A DNA stretch of 64,000 nt from Acidobacteriaceae bacterium (GCA_027307045.1 DAHUXR010000004.1:1-64000), one strand, 5' to 3'; positions 44,114-54,261 are shown, counted from the first letter of the stretch. Translations and numbers: made by a program. The notes: a model not told the origin generated them from the letters alone.

Positions 44114-46672
44114 ATGACGTCTACCGGAAAAAAAATCGTTGCTGTTGTGCTGGTAGTCCTGGCGCTGTGCATCTTCCTGCCTCCCAACATTAACGGGGCA
44201 CGTTTCAGCAACAGGCTGGCCTCAACTTTGAGCGCCGCGCTGGGAAGGGAAGTGAAGATTGGGTCAGTTAAATACCGTCTGTTTCCGCGTCCCGGATTTG
44301 ATCTCTACGACTTTAAGGTGATGGACGATCCTGCTTTCGGCGCGGAACCGTTGCTTTTTTGCGGAAAAGTTACGGCCGACCTGCGTCTGACTTCTTTGTG
44401 GCAGGGCCGGCTGGAAATCGCGAATCTTAAGCTGACCGATGACGTTGCTCCGCCCAGCCTGAACCTTGTTTACGCTCGCGACCATTGGAATTTGGAGTCA
44501 CTGCTGCTGCGGGTAGAGCAAGTGCCTACCGCGCCGACGGCGAAACGCAGGGCGGAGCAGCGCTCGCGCTTTCCTTATATTGAAGCCAGCGGTGGCCGGA
44601 TCAATCTGAAACTTGGCCAGGAGAAAAAGCCTTACGCGCTGACCAATACCGACTTTGCCTTCTGGCTAGCCTCCGAAGATACGTGGCACATACGACTGGA
44701 AGGTCATCCTGTCCGTACTGATATGAACCTGAACGATACGGGCACGGTCCGCGTGGACGGCGATGTAAAACGCTCCGCCAACCTTCGTGACATGCCGGTA
44801 AAGCTGCAGGTTTCATGGGCAAAATCGCAACTGGGGCAATTTTCCAGTCTGGTCATGGGGCAGGACAAAGGATGGCGCGGTGCATTGGATGCAACCGCCG
44901 AAGTTGCCGGTACGCTTGCGGATTTGCACATTAGCGCTACGGCTGACTTGGATAGCTTCCGCCGTTTCGATATCAATCGCAACGCCATGCCGCGCATACG
45001 CACTCGCTGCCTGGGCGACTACACCAAAGGAAGTCTTGGGCTTAAATGCGACACGCCTCTGGGCATCGGCGGACTTTTGATAACGGCCCATTTTACGCCC
45101 AGCGCGCAGAACTACGATCTATCGTTGGTGGCGAATCGTGTGCCTCTTTCGCTTCTGGCGGCGGTTGCACGCCAGGCGCGCCGGTCCCTGCCCGATGACT
45201 TCACCGCCAGCGGCGATCTAAATGCCGCGTTTGGTTTCCACTGGCACGCGGGTGTTCGCGATTTTCATGGAACGGGCATGAGCACGCCGTTCCTGCTACA
45301 GGCTGCGGCTGGCGATAAACCATTTCCGGTGAGCGCCGTTAGGTTCCACGTTGGGGCGGGCGATACGCCAGCCGCACTGGTAGTTAAAAAGAAAAAAACG
45401 AGTACCCCGGCGCAACCGGCACCAGCGGTTGCTCCCAGCGCAGCTTATGATTCGGACTCGCTCACCGTTGATGCGTTCTCAGTGCAAATGGGCCCATCCA
45501 CCACGCTGGAAGTGCAAGGAAGCCTGGATAGCAAGGGCTATTTTGTGAGTGCCAAGGGTATGGTGCCAATGGAAAGACTTTTGGCGTTCGGCCACACCAC
45601 TGGGTTCCATTCACAAATTTCAAATACAACCGCTTCGGCGTTGGTGAATTTAAACGTAAGTGGTCCATGGGCAAACTTCGCCGCGCCAAAACTTCACGGC
45701 ACGGCTCACCTGCAAAATCTGGCGGTATGGATTCCAGGCGTGAAAGACCGGGTCGTGATGTCGGAGGCCGACGCGCAAATTACCGATACGGCGTTAGTGC
45801 TCAGCAAAATCAATGGCCAGTTCGAGCATAGTCCAATTGCATTCACCGGCTTGGTGAGCAGCCCGCTAAACTGCACCGGCAATGCTCCTTGTCCTCTCCA
45901 GTTTGATCTGCATCTGGATTCGCTGGCTATACCCGATATCGCCGACTTGCTGGGATTTTCGGATAAGGGATGGAGTCTGCCATTCCTTTCTGGATCAGAG
46001 AATAAGCTGCCGGATTTTCGGGCCGAAGGCAGTATCGCGGTAGGTGAATTGAATATTGCCAATATGCCTTTGGAAAAATTTGCCGCGCATCTTGAACTAG
46101 GCGATCACGCGCTTATAGTAAATCGCGTGACTGCCAGGGTGGGCGGCGGAACGACGCAAGGCGACTGGAAGATTGACTGGAGCGGCAGCCAGCCGCGCTA
46201 TACCGGAAGTGGTTCCCTGGAAGGCGTAACGCTGGAGCGAGTGAGCCCGCAGAATACTGTGGCTGGTCAGGTAGCGCAGTGGATTGCAGGCAGGGCCCAG
46301 GTAAGTTATTCAGCCCACTTTGAAGGCAAGACGCCTCAGGAAATGGCAACAAGTGCGGGCGGCCGGGTGGAATTTCAAGTAAGCAATGGAACATCAAGAG
46401 CGTTGGCGCTTGATGCGGGCAGACCCCTCAGGTTCAACGGCGCCCAGGGCGCCCTGGAAATCGATAAGCAAGCCATAAAAATCCTGCCAAGCAAATTTAG
46501 GGCAGAGAACCGCATCTATCAATTGAGTGGGACTATGTCTCTGGCCAACAAGCAGGCAAAGCTGAAGGTGAGCACCACCGGTACTCAGTGGGAAATCACT
46601 GGGACTCTGGAAAAGCCTGAAATTACGCCTCAACCGTTGACCGCGCAGGCGGCTCCCGCGCACGCTAAATGA
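44114..46672 (+). CDS. AsmA-family envelope protein
   Basis: The ATG at 44114 (MTSTGKKIVAVV) directly follows the lepB3 stop and gives 852 residues; an earlier in-frame ATG lies inside lepB3. One N-terminal membrane helix (IVAVVLVVLALCIFLPP, about 8-24) is followed by the AsmA N-domain (VKIGSVKYRLFPRPGFDLYD) and a long beta-rich body. The C-terminal AsmA_2-like region is at about 640-840 (LEGVTLERVSPQNTVAGQVA, YQLSGTMSLANKQAKL). AsmA-like proteins form bridge-like structures for lipid transfer between membranes. It overlaps the next gene by four bases and ends the block that begins with rnc and lepB. Confidence 0.85.
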   Translation: MTSTGKKIVAVVLVVLALCIFLPPNINGARFSNRLASTLSAALGREVKIGSVKYRLFPRPGFDLYDFKVMDDPAFGAEPLLFCGKVTADLRLTSLWQGRLEIANLKLTDDVAPPSLNLVYARDHWNLESLLLRVEQVPTAPTAKRRAEQRSRFPYIEASGGRINLKLGQEKKPYALTNTDFAFWLASEDTWHIRLEGHPVRTDMNLNDTGTVRVDGDVKRSANLRDMPVKLQVSWAKSQLGQFSSLVMGQDKGWRGALDATAEVAGTLADLHISATADLDSFRRFDINRNAMPRIRTRCLGDYTKGSLGLKCDTPLGIGGLLITAHFTPSAQNYDLSLVANRVPLSLLAAVARQARRSLPDDFTASGDLNAAFGFHWHAGVRDFHGTGMSTPFLLQAAAGDKPFPVSAVRFHVGAGDTPAALVVKKKKTSTPAQPAPAVAPSAAYDSDSLTVDAFSVQMGPSTTLEVQGSLDSKGYFVSAKGMVPMERLLAFGHTTGFHSQISNTTASALVNLNVSGPWANFAAPKLHGTAHLQNLAVWIPGVKDRVVMSEADAQITDTALVLSKINGQFEHSPIAFTGLVSSPLNCTGNAPCPLQFDLHLDSLAIPDIADLLGFSDKGWSLPFLSGSENKLPDFRAEGSIAVGELNIANMPLEKFAAHLELGDHALIVNRVTARVGGGTTQGDWKIDWSGSQPRYTGSGSLEGVTLERVSPQNTVAGQVAQWIAGRAQVSYSAHFEGKTPQEMATSAGGRVEFQVSNGTSRALALDAGRPLRFNGAQGALEIDKQAIKILPSKFRAENRIYQLSGTMSLANKQAKLKVSTTGTQWEITGTLEKPEITPQPLTAQAAPAHAK

Positions 46673-47331
46673 TCTCTAGAATCGTTCTAACAATATTGCT
46701 GGTGGCGAGCGTAATTTTTATCGTCCAGGAAGGGCCTGCCTCGGTGCAGCAGGCATCTTCTGGGTCTAAGCCGGCTACTTCCCAGCAACCTTCTACGCAT
46801 TCGCCCGGTTCACAGCATACTGCCGGGCACCGGCTGGCCGACAGCCTGCAAACGAAGCTGGATCATATCCAGCAGAATGGCGAGCAAGAGCACCCGGATC
46901 AAGCCCCTACCGTGATGACCGAAGACGAGGTCAATGATTACATTGCCGCGGGACGGATTGTGCTTCCACAGGGCGTGAAGAAGCTGAAGTTGGAAGGTCG
47001 CAGCGGAGTTGTGACGGCATTTCTGAATGTTGACTTCGATGAAATCCGGGCAGGACAAAATTCGTCCAATCCCATGCTCTCACTGTTCAGCGGTCAGCAT
47101 GACGTTCGAGTTGAGGCTGACGCATCCGGCAGCGGACGCGAAGGACGCGTGCACGTACGGGAAGTGGATATTGATGGATTCAGCGTGCCGCGGATGGCGC
47201 TGGAATATTTTGTCAATAAATACATCACGCCCAAATATCCCAATGTGGGTATTGATTCCCAGTTCCAATTGCCGAACAAGATTGACATGGCGACTGTCGG
47301 CTACCACAAGGTCACGGTCACGCAGAAATAA
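46669..47331 (+). CDS. Exported protein coupled to the AsmA-family gene, unknown
   Basis: The 220-residue product has a signal peptide or anchor (ISRIVLTILLVASVIFIVQ), a Ser/Gln/His-rich linker (about 25-60) and a folded domain (about 75-215; LPQGVKKLKLEGRSGVVTAF, REVDIDGFSVPRMALEYFVN, KYPNVGIDSQFQLPNKIDM). The shape recalls periplasmic lipid-binding proteins that partner AsmA-like bridges, but I cannot name a family. The ATGA overlap with the upstream gene supports a shared role. Confidence 0.7.
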   Translation: MISRIVLTILLVASVIFIVQEGPASVQQASSGSKPATSQQPSTHSPGSQHTAGHRLADSLQTKLDHIQQNGEQEHPDQAPTVMTEDEVNDYIAAGRIVLPQGVKKLKLEGRSGVVTAFLNVDFDEIRAGQNSSNPMLSLFSGQHDVRVEADASGSGREGRVHVREVDIDGFSVPRMALEYFVNKYITPKYPNVGIDSQFQLPNKIDMATVGYHKVTVTQK

Positions 47332-47445
47332 GCTCACTCCACACGTCAATTGTGAACGATTCAGCCGGAGCAAAAATCGAGTCCCTTCTGCGACGTGCAA
47401 TTGACGACGTGCGTTTTTGGCGCAGGCTATTCTAAAATAACCACC

Positions 47446-47814
47446 ATGCTTAAACACATCCGTTGGAATGATGTCGAACTGGAACAGTTAAATCCTCTGC
47501 TGGACCGCCAGATGATCACGGGCGAGAACCTGATGCTGGCCCGGGTCCTGTTAAAGAAAGGCTGCGTGGTGCCGGAGCATAGCCATTTGAATGAGCAGCT
47601 CACTTATATTGTGGAAGGCGCGCTGAAGTTCTGGATTGACGGCAAGGAAATTATTGTCAGGACAGGCGAAGTGCTTTGCATTCCTCCGCACATGCCGCAC
47701 AAAGCTGAAGCGATAGAAGACACAGTCGATCTGGACGTTTTCTATCCGCCGCGCCAGGACTGGTTGAACAAGTCAGACGCGTATCTGCGGAACGCCGAGC
47801 CGGCTGCAAGGTAG
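47446..47814 (+). CDS. Single cupin-domain protein
   Basis: From the ATG at 47446 (MLKHIRWNDV) the product has 122 residues; the frame starts earlier at 47395 without a better site. The cupin motif 1 HSHLNEQLTYIVEG (about 44-57) and motif 2 GEVLCIPPHMPHKAE (about 73-87) provide the usual His/His/Glu and His metal ligands. Small cupins of this form are metal-dependent enzymes or ligand sensors; the substrate is unknown. It stands alone, with a hairpin 56 bases after the stop. Confidence 0.82.
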   Translation: MLKHIRWNDVELEQLNPLLDRQMITGENLMLARVLLKKGCVVPEHSHLNEQLTYIVEGALKFWIDGKEIIVRTGEVLCIPPHMPHKAEAIEDTVDLDVFYPPRQDWLNKSDAYLRNAEPAAR

Positions 47815-48476
47815 CCAGCCGTGAGCCTTTGGGTCCGCTGACTTGATGGGCGTAGCTGAGAAAACTATAGGGAGGCCGGTTGGAGAAAGACACCAGCCTC
47901 CCCGGTGGTGGATTAACTGCGTCAAACGCAGTTCAAGCTGAAAACAGCAACGCGCACCCGAGATCAAGTGGTCTCGCAACGCGGGATCACTCCCGATCGC
48001 GACAACCCTTAATCTTCGTTACGCCGACGCTTCTGGGGGAGGAAAAAGCTGTCCTTGCCAAATGCGCCGCAGTCGTGTTGTGTTGCCGTCTTCTGTCCCT
48101 GGTTGATCGCTGCGCCGGTCGAGCGGGCCAGCGCCTGCAATGCTGAGCAGCGAACTATTTCCACACCCGATTAGCGGGATCGTGATGTCGAACCAGAACG
48201 CCGCCCCGTCCCCTGGGCACACTCCAACCACCACACCACTCCGTGCACTAAGCCTTCATCCTTGTCACAGCACGGGCTTATACTTCATTACCGGAATTTC
48301 AAATGGCGGCTTGCGGATAAGGGCTTTTTCATTTCAACAGCAACGATTTAAGGGCGGATTAGTGTTTGATTAAAGTTTCTCATCGGGTTTTTGCAGAATA
48401 TGGGCAGCGTAATCCTAAGAAGTGGAACGTAAGGACGATCAACGCGAGTCCTCTGAGGAAAGGCTCACGAGTGAGA
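47815..48476. other. 660-base intergenic region after the cupin gene
   Basis: No convincing gene. It holds the cupin terminator-like hairpin (47870-47902). Short frames here lack ribosome-binding sites and family features. Confidence 0.55.
47870..47902. terminator. Hairpin after the cupin gene
   Basis: GGGAGGC-C-GGT pairs with ACC-A-GCCTCCC (10 pairs with one mismatch) around an 11-base loop. No T-run follows. Confidence 0.5.
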
Positions 48477-50372
48477 CTATGAAACGTCTAGCCCGATAGA
48501 TTTCATTAGTTCTATGCCGTTGCTGGTGGTAACCACTCCGGGGCGCAGTTGATAGTCGAAAGAAAGCCTGTCATCTTCAAAGCGTTCCTGAAAATGAACA
48601 TTGCGCATATGTGCAGGAAAAACTTGCTCCAGCGAAGCGAGGGCCAGGTCGTGGGTCGTGATAAGACCGATAGCGCTGTTGCGAACCAGCGTGCGCAGCA
48701 CGCCTTCTGTACCAACGCGCCGATCGTGCGAGTTGGTGCCCTGCAAGACTTCATCGAGCAAAAACAATGCCGGCTGTGTGGATGAAAGGTCCACGACCTG
48801 GCGGAGCCTTTTGATTTCCGCATAGAAATGAGAGATGCCTTTCTGCAGCGAGTCAGAGACACGCATGGAAGCGCCAACCGCCACGCGCGAAAGCCGCAAG
48901 CGGGTCGCGCGCACAGGCGCGCCCATCATTGCCAGGACCGCATTGATGCCGACCACGCGCAAATATGTGCTCTTGCCGGACATGTTGGATCCGCTCACCA
49001 AAAGCACCTCGCTGTTTCCTCCCAGCCGGACGTCATTGCGCACGCATTTGTTATCGGGCAATAAAGGATGGCCAAGAGAATCGCCCTGGAAGCAGATTTC
49101 ATCCTCAGGAGGCGCGAACTCGGGAAACGGGTCTTGAGGATGTTCGAAAGAATAAGCTGCAATTGAAACAAGCGTCTCGATTTCTCCCACGACCTCCAGC
49201 CATGCCTTTATGCCGGCGCCGTGCGTGCGACGCCATCGCTCCAGCGCAAAAGCAATTTGCATCGAGTAAAGCAGAGGGATATCAAAGATGCGCACGAACC
49301 AGTTGTGGCGCGAGTCATCCAGATCAGCCAGAGTGTCAAGGCGTGCGATACACAGGGAAGGTGGCAAACCATGGGTAAGAAGTCGCGCATGCAGTTCCTG
49401 AAGCATGGGAGATCCAAACTTCTCGGTTTCGATACGACTCAGCAGCAATGCCAGCGAATCGAGATCCTTGTGGGTGTCGCCCACGCCGGCAAAGATTTTT
49501 TCCAGACGATGGCGGGCGCGCGAGGTAATGATGCCATTGATCAGCAGAAGAATAATAAAAGGCGTCCACATCACCATGAAGCCGAAGACCAGAGCAGCCA
49601 TGCAGAGAACAGCCAGACCCAACGCCCACCAGCGGCCATCTTGCAAGCCGCTTTCTTCCTGCGCCCAGGCGATCAACGCTTCCGGCTTGGCTGCGATGCG
49701 CTCGCTTTCACCGCTTACCGCAAGATTTTCCCGAAAATCAAGCCGTGACTTCAATTCGGCGACCGCGGCTTGCCGCTCCTGGATTTCCTGAACATCGGCA
49801 TGATTCAGCAGCCAGCGTGCCAGGCATTGTTTGCCCATGTTAGTGCGTGCTGTTGATAGCAACTGAAACAGGCTGCCTTCGCCAAGAATATCCAGGTCTT
49901 CGGCATAAAGATGCAGCGGGTCTTTGAATTCTTCACCTGCTGCACCGCTGCCGGCCCAGCGATCTTCCATCCGCGCAAGACCGCGGCCATAAACAGAAAC
50001 CGCTCGCTTCGCCATATTGAGCGCAGTCACTACGCGGCGGTGTGCGACGACGAGGACGACGAATAGAACGATGGGAACTAGAAGCCAATAAAGAGATGGA
50101 GAGCCAGTTTTGCCGGTGATCCAGCACTGGACCAGTATCGCGACAAAAAGGACGATGCGTGCGTTGCCGAGCCAAAGATGCTTGCGCTGAAGCTGGGCAG
50201 CTTGTATTTCACGGGCCTTAACGCGACTTGAATATTCCAGGTGAGGGATAGAATCCCCCACGGTCGCGGCAGGCGATGTAACTTCGGGCTCGGCGATGCG
50301 GTCATTCACCACATACCATTCTGGCTGGAGCGCGAGGCAAATGCAAAAAGCGATGGGGGCGCGGCCGAGCAA
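48477..50372 (-). CDS. Membrane-anchored MutS-like ATPase
   Basis: The 631-residue product has the MutS ATPase domain: Walker A SGSNMSGKST (about 460-469), Walker B LFLLDEVLQGTNSHD (about 536-550), ITTHDLALA. Upstream is a lever/clamp-like helical region (about 170-400). It lacks the mismatch-recognition and connector domains of MutS. Unlike canonical MutS, it has two pairs of hydrophobic helices (about 70-110 and 249-283), so it is probably an inner-membrane protein with a cytoplasmic ATPase. A role in ordinary mismatch repair is therefore doubtful. The start is uncertain: the ATG at 50372 has no ribosome-binding site, and GTG codons near residues 21-22 (about 50310) are possible. No mutL is nearby. 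Confidence 0.85.
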   Translation of the reverse strand: MLGRAPIAFCICLALQPEWYVVNDRIAEPEVTSPAATVGDSIPHLEYSSRVKAREIQAAQLQRKHLWLGNARIVLFVAILVQCWITGKTGSPSLYWLLVPIVLFVVLVVAHRRVVTALNMAKRAVSVYGRGLARMEDRWAGSGAAGEEFKDPLHLYAEDLDILGEGSLFQLLSTARTNMGKQCLARWLLNHADVQEIQERQAAVAELKSRLDFRENLAVSGESERIAAKPEALIAWAQEESGLQDGRWWALGLAVLCMAALVFGFMVMWTPFIILLLINGIITSRARHRLEKIFAGVGDTHKDLDSLALLLSRIETEKFGSPMLQELHARLLTHGLPPSLCIARLDTLADLDDSRHNWFVRIFDIPLLYSMQIAFALERWRRTHGAGIKAWLEVVGEIETLVSIAAYSFEHPQDPFPEFAPPEDEICFQGDSLGHPLLPDNKCVRNDVRLGGNSEVLLVSGSNMSGKSTYLRVVGINAVLAMMGAPVRATRLRLSRVAVGASMRVSDSLQKGISHFYAEIKRLRQVVDLSSTQPALFLLDEVLQGTNSHDRRVGTEGVLRTLVRNSAIGLITTHDLALASLEQVFPAHMRNVHFQERFEDDRLSFDYQLRPGVVTTSNGIELMKSIGLDVS

Positions 50373-50522
50373 TCCGCTAAAAGTCGAGGAGGCCTCTCTC
50401 TAGCGAATCCGCAACTGAGAGCAAAGCAATCTAAATTTCCATGCTGGTTGCGGTGCTTTGGATTCATGCATCCCATGAGTTGAAAGCCAAAAAATTCATC
50501 CGAAAAAAGAGGCGCATTTTCT

Positions 50523-51392
50523 ATGTACCACCACGTAAAAAAATTGATGTACACAGTGCAGGTCGGAACGCCAGACCCGCGATTCGGCAACATGCTGCTG
50601 GAACAATTTGGCGGGGCCAACGGGGAACTCGCTGCGGCCATGCAATATTCCATTCAAGGCTTTAACTGCGAAGATCCCGGATGCAAAGATTTACTCATGG
50701 ACATAGGAACCGAGGAGCTCAGCCACCTGGAAGTGGTGGGCGCCCTTATTCGCATGCACCTGAAACCGATGAAGACCGACCGGGCGGCTGCAGAGGCAGA
50801 TCCTCTGGTGGCAATTGCCGGCGGCGGTGGCGTAAGCCTGGTCAATTCCGTGGGCGATGCCTGGACTGCGGATTATCTGAAAATTACCGGCGACCTGGCT
50901 GTGGATCTCCGCAGCAACATTGCCGCTGAGGCGCGGGCCAAGATCGTCTATGAACGCCTGATCTCCTTCACGGACGACAAAGGCTCGAAGCAGGCGTTGC
51001 AATTCCTGATGACGCGCGAGATCACGCATATGCGCGCGTTTACTGCTGCACTGGAAAGCATGGAGAAGCCTCGTTTCTCGATCGGCATCATCAAGCCCAC
51101 GCCGGGCCTGGTAGACCAGTATTTCAATGCGTCAACCGGCGAGAGCGATACTAGCGAAAACGGCGGGAGCGAGAATCGCAAGAACGAAACGTTAGGCGGA
51201 GAGCCCTGGACACATAATAGCGGCCTGCAACTGGTGGATTCGGAGATCGAGGGCGGTGAAGGGCTGGATATCACTCCGTATGATCCGCAACCTGGAACGG
51301 AGGTAACGTCGAAAAAGGATTCGACGCCCGTAGGTGAAGATGTCGGCGAGCGCAAAGTTAAAACGCCTGGAAAAAAACTGAAGGCGAGTTAA
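50523..51392 (+). CDS. Manganese catalase
   Basis: The 289-residue product belongs to the dimanganese catalases: ferritin-like helices with metal ligands in EQFGGANGELAAAMQY, TEELSHLEVV and AEARAKIVYERL, and the second Glu/His pair in TREITHMRAF (about 170). It decomposes hydrogen peroxide in the cytoplasm without haem. Residues 215-289 are an acidic, low-complexity tail containing GLDITPYDP and a Lys-rich end. An AAGAGG site lies about 11 bases before the ATG. A bidirectional terminator separates it from the M13 peptidase gene. Confidence 0.93.
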   Translation: MYHHVKKLMYTVQVGTPDPRFGNMLLEQFGGANGELAAAMQYSIQGFNCEDPGCKDLLMDIGTEELSHLEVVGALIRMHLKPMKTDRAAAEADPLVAIAGGGGVSLVNSVGDAWTADYLKITGDLAVDLRSNIAAEARAKIVYERLISFTDDKGSKQALQFLMTREITHMRAFTAALESMEKPRFSIGIIKPTPGLVDQYFNASTGESDTSENGGSENRKNETLGGEPWTHNSGLQLVDSEIEGGEGLDITPYDPQPGTEVTSKKDSTPVGEDVGERKVKTPGKKLKAS

Positions 51393-51414
51393 CCTTCATT
51401 TATCCTGAGCACTT

Positions 51415-51449
51415 TTCCCCCCAACAGGAGTCGCGCTTGCTGGGGGGAA
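51415..51449. terminator. Bidirectional terminator
   Basis: TTCCCCCCA/TGGGGGGAA, a 9-bp stem with a 17-base loop containing further short pairing, between the convergent stops of the manganese catalase and M13 peptidase genes. Confidence 0.7.
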
Positions 51450-51458
51450 TCCCAAGCG

Positions 51459-53630
51459 TTACCAAACCCTGCACGCATTCGCCGGAGCCATGGGCTGGCC
51501 CGGCTTGCAACCGAAAGCTTTCTGAAACTCCGGCATGTTGCGCAGTACTCCGTTCACACGCCACTTGCCTGGCGAATGCGAATCCACGCGGACCAGCATT
51601 CTCGCTAGTTCCGGGGTGGTGTTCTGGCACCAGACGCGGCCAAAGCTCAGAAAGAAGCGCTGATCGGGCGTGTAGCCTTCAATCTTTCTGTCAGGATCTT
51701 CTTTGGCTTGCGCCATGAGGTCATGCAGCGCCATCAGAGCGATGCGCGCGCCGCCGTTGTCCGCGGTATTTTCACCCAGGGTCAGCCGGCCATTTAATTT
51801 GAGGTCGTCTACAGCGGTGAAGGAGCTGTATTCATCGGCCACGCAGCTTACGCGTTGTTCAAATTCCTTACCGTCTTCAGCGGTCCACCAATCGCGGAGA
51901 TTTCCTTTAGGATCGAACTTGCGGCCCTGGTCGTCAAAGCCGTGAGTAAGTTCGTGGCCGATCACCAGTCCAATGCCGCCCATGTTGACAGCGTCATCTA
52001 ATGTGCGATCAAAAAATGGCGGCTGGAGAATGCCGGCAGGAAAGACAATTTCATTGTGGCTTCCGCTGTAATAGGCGTTCACTGTGGGCGGAGTCATTGT
52101 CCATTCCAACTTGTCCACCGGCTTGCCGATCTTCTGTAATTGCCGGTTGGACTCAAATTCGCTGGCGCGGTAAAGATTGCCGATCATGTCCCCGCGAACG
52201 ATCTTTAGTTTGCTGTAATCGCGCCACTTGTCGGGATAGCCGATCTTGTTGCGGATGGCGGCCAGCTTGATCAGCGCTTCTTTCTTGGTGGTTTCTGTCA
52301 TCCACGGGAGAGTGGTAATGTCACCCTTCAGTGAGTGTTCCAGCGCGTCCACCATCTTAAGCATGCGGGCCTTTCCTTCCGCGCCAAAAGTGGCATCCAC
52401 ATAAGGCTGGCCCAGGGCTTCACCCAAAGCGTTGTCCGTGGCATTTATGCAGCGCTTCCAGCGCACCGGCAATTCTTTTTGTCCGGTGATGGCCTGCTGG
52501 AACTTAAAATCTTCCTGCACAAAATCATCTGAAAGCCAGCCAGCGGCATGGTTCACCATCTGCCATGTCATGTAGGTTTTCCAGGCGTCCAGCGGAGTGG
52601 AGTCAATTACCACGTTTACTGCCTTAAAATATTCGGGATTGCCGACATTCAATTCAGCAAAAGATGGCGCGCCACTGGCTGCGAAATAACGGTCAAGATG
52701 GAAATTTGGGGCAAAGGATTCAGCCTGCGCGACTGACATTTTGTGATCGCGATTTTTAGGGTCGCGACGCAGCGTGCGCTCCATGAAGGCTTTGGCCAGA
52801 TCAGTTTCAATCTTCAGGACAGTTTCGGCGCTTTGGGCGGCTTGCGCAGACGGCTGCCCAAGCAATACGAAGTCTTTCGTCATGTGATCGACAAACGCCT
52901 TGCGGATGGCGACAGTTGGAGCATCGTCTTTAAGGTAATAATCGCGGTCCGGCAGTGACAGGCCGCTCTGGTCAATAGCGGCAATCGTCTGGTCAGCGTT
53001 GTGCAGGTCAGGAGTGGAACCAAAACCCAGGAGCGGGTTAGGACCAATCAGTTGCTCATGCGCCATCACTTCAATCATCTGGGTTTTGTCTTTAATGGCT
53101 GCAATGCGATCCAGCTCCGGTTTCAACGGCGTGGCGCCAGCTTTGTTCGCGGCGGCTTCATCCATGCACGAGGCGTAGAAGTCGCCGATTTTTTGCGTTA
53201 CGGCATTGCGTCCCGGATCGTTTTGAGCTGCCGTTTCCAGGATTTGGCGCAGGACCACCAGATTGTGTTCGTATACTTCGGCAAAGCTGAGCCAAATGGG
53301 CTGATCGCCGGGAATGGGATTATTTTTGAGCCAGTTCCCACAGGCATACTGGTAGAAATCCACGCAGGGATCAACCGTCTTATCAATATTGGCGATATCG
53401 AATTTCGGCGCTGGATGCTCCGCCGCAGCGCTGCTGCTTGCCGTAACGGGATTGGCCTCTGGAGCCGTAGGGCCGGAATTCAGCGTCTTGGCGTTGCTGG
53501 CCTTTTTTGTGGACTTTAAGTCTGGCTTTTGTGGCGTAGGTTGTGGCGGTTGGGCCAGCGCCACGCCGACGGTAAGCAATAGCATTCCAACGAAGGACAA
53601 GACAGGCTTGTGAAGCAGGTATTTGCGCAT
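51459..53630 (-). CDS. Exported M13-family zinc metallopeptidase (neprilysin-like)
   Basis: I use the ATG at 53630 (MRKYLLHKPV), with GAGGAG about 11 bases upstream, giving 723 residues; the frame is open to 53738. A signal peptide (VLSFVGMLLLTVGVALAQ) is followed by a Pro/Thr/Ala linker and the N-terminal M13 domain starting DPCVDFYQYACGNW. The catalytic domain has the substrate-binding NAYYSGSHNEIVFPAG, the zinc motif HELTHGFD, the third ligand region ENTADNGG, and the C-terminal Cys-Trp ending CRVW typical of the family. It should cut peptides of up to about 40 residues in the periplasm or outside the cell. It stands alone. Confidence 0.94.
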   Translation of the reverse strand: MRKYLLHKPVLSFVGMLLLTVGVALAQPPQPTPQKPDLKSTKKASNAKTLNSGPTAPEANPVTASSSAAAEHPAPKFDIANIDKTVDPCVDFYQYACGNWLKNNPIPGDQPIWLSFAEVYEHNLVVLRQILETAAQNDPGRNAVTQKIGDFYASCMDEAAANKAGATPLKPELDRIAAIKDKTQMIEVMAHEQLIGPNPLLGFGSTPDLHNADQTIAAIDQSGLSLPDRDYYLKDDAPTVAIRKAFVDHMTKDFVLLGQPSAQAAQSAETVLKIETDLAKAFMERTLRRDPKNRDHKMSVAQAESFAPNFHLDRYFAASGAPSFAELNVGNPEYFKAVNVVIDSTPLDAWKTYMTWQMVNHAAGWLSDDFVQEDFKFQQAITGQKELPVRWKRCINATDNALGEALGQPYVDATFGAEGKARMLKMVDALEHSLKGDITTLPWMTETTKKEALIKLAAIRNKIGYPDKWRDYSKLKIVRGDMIGNLYRASEFESNRQLQKIGKPVDKLEWTMTPPTVNAYYSGSHNEIVFPAGILQPPFFDRTLDDAVNMGGIGLVIGHELTHGFDDQGRKFDPKGNLRDWWTAEDGKEFEQRVSCVADEYSSFTAVDDLKLNGRLTLGENTADNGGARIALMALHDLMAQAKEDPDRKIEGYTPDQRFFLSFGRVWCQNTTPELARMLVRVDSHSPGKWRVNGVLRNMPEFQKAFGCKPGQPMAPANACRVW

Positions 53631-53790
53631 TCGAAATTTTCTCCTCAGCCAAAACGTGCCATTGTATAAGACGGACTGGGACGAAAGACGTTTGCATTCC
53701 GGCAAAGGGCTGGCCGATAGACCGCTACCACACTCCATCTCCCGCCTTAGTCTTTACCCCACGAACGCGATATGATGTGTCTTATCCTGC

Positions 53791-54255
53791 ATGGAACAAG
53801 ATCTGACAATTCTGAAAGATGACATGGTCGCCTTTATTGAGGGGCATGGGCTGCGCCGCTTCAGCGCTTATGTGAGCGACGAGGTCGCCAACGTGCCCTG
53901 GTCCACCGATGAGGACCATCCCGATGGATGGAAAGACTTTGTGGAGCTGGCCAAGGCATCGAACGTGAGCTTTGTGACCATGAATCACGTTTCGCTGGAC
54001 AAAGAGGATGTGGACCTCCTGGTTAACCGGCTCCAGGAAATCGAGTACATGAATGAGGAAGAGCTGGAAGAGGCCGGCTGGCTGCGCAGCTTTATCGGCA
54101 AAGTGGGTTACGTTCAGCTTGGCTTCCCCTGCCAGGGCGTGATGTTTTTGTATGAGGTTTCCACCCCGTGGTATGACACGTACCAGCGGCTGGAGAGTGC
54201 GGCTGACGATTATGACGGCATCCTGATTGACGATACCGATCAGGACGACGAGTAA
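53791..54255 (+). CDS. Small acidic protein preceding recJ
   Basis: The 154-residue product is soluble and strongly acidic, especially at its end (DGILIDDTDQDDE). It contains VDLLVNRLQEIEYMNEEELE and GWLRSFIGKVGYVQLGFPCQ. No signal peptide or family is recognised. Its stop lies seven bases before the GTG start of recJ, so it is co-transcribed and perhaps translationally coupled. No clear ribosome-binding site. Confidence 0.72.
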   Translation: MEQDLTILKDDMVAFIEGHGLRRFSAYVSDEVANVPWSTDEDHPDGWKDFVELAKASNVSFVTMNHVSLDKEDVDLLVNRLQEIEYMNEEELEEAGWLRSFIGKVGYVQLGFPCQGVMFLYEVSTPWYDTYQRLESAADDYDGILIDDTDQDDE

Positions 54256-54261
54256 GCGCCG

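Noticed and set aside
48477-50372. Assignment as canonical mismatch-repair MutS
   Set aside because: Mismatch-recognition and connector domains are absent and membrane helices are present.
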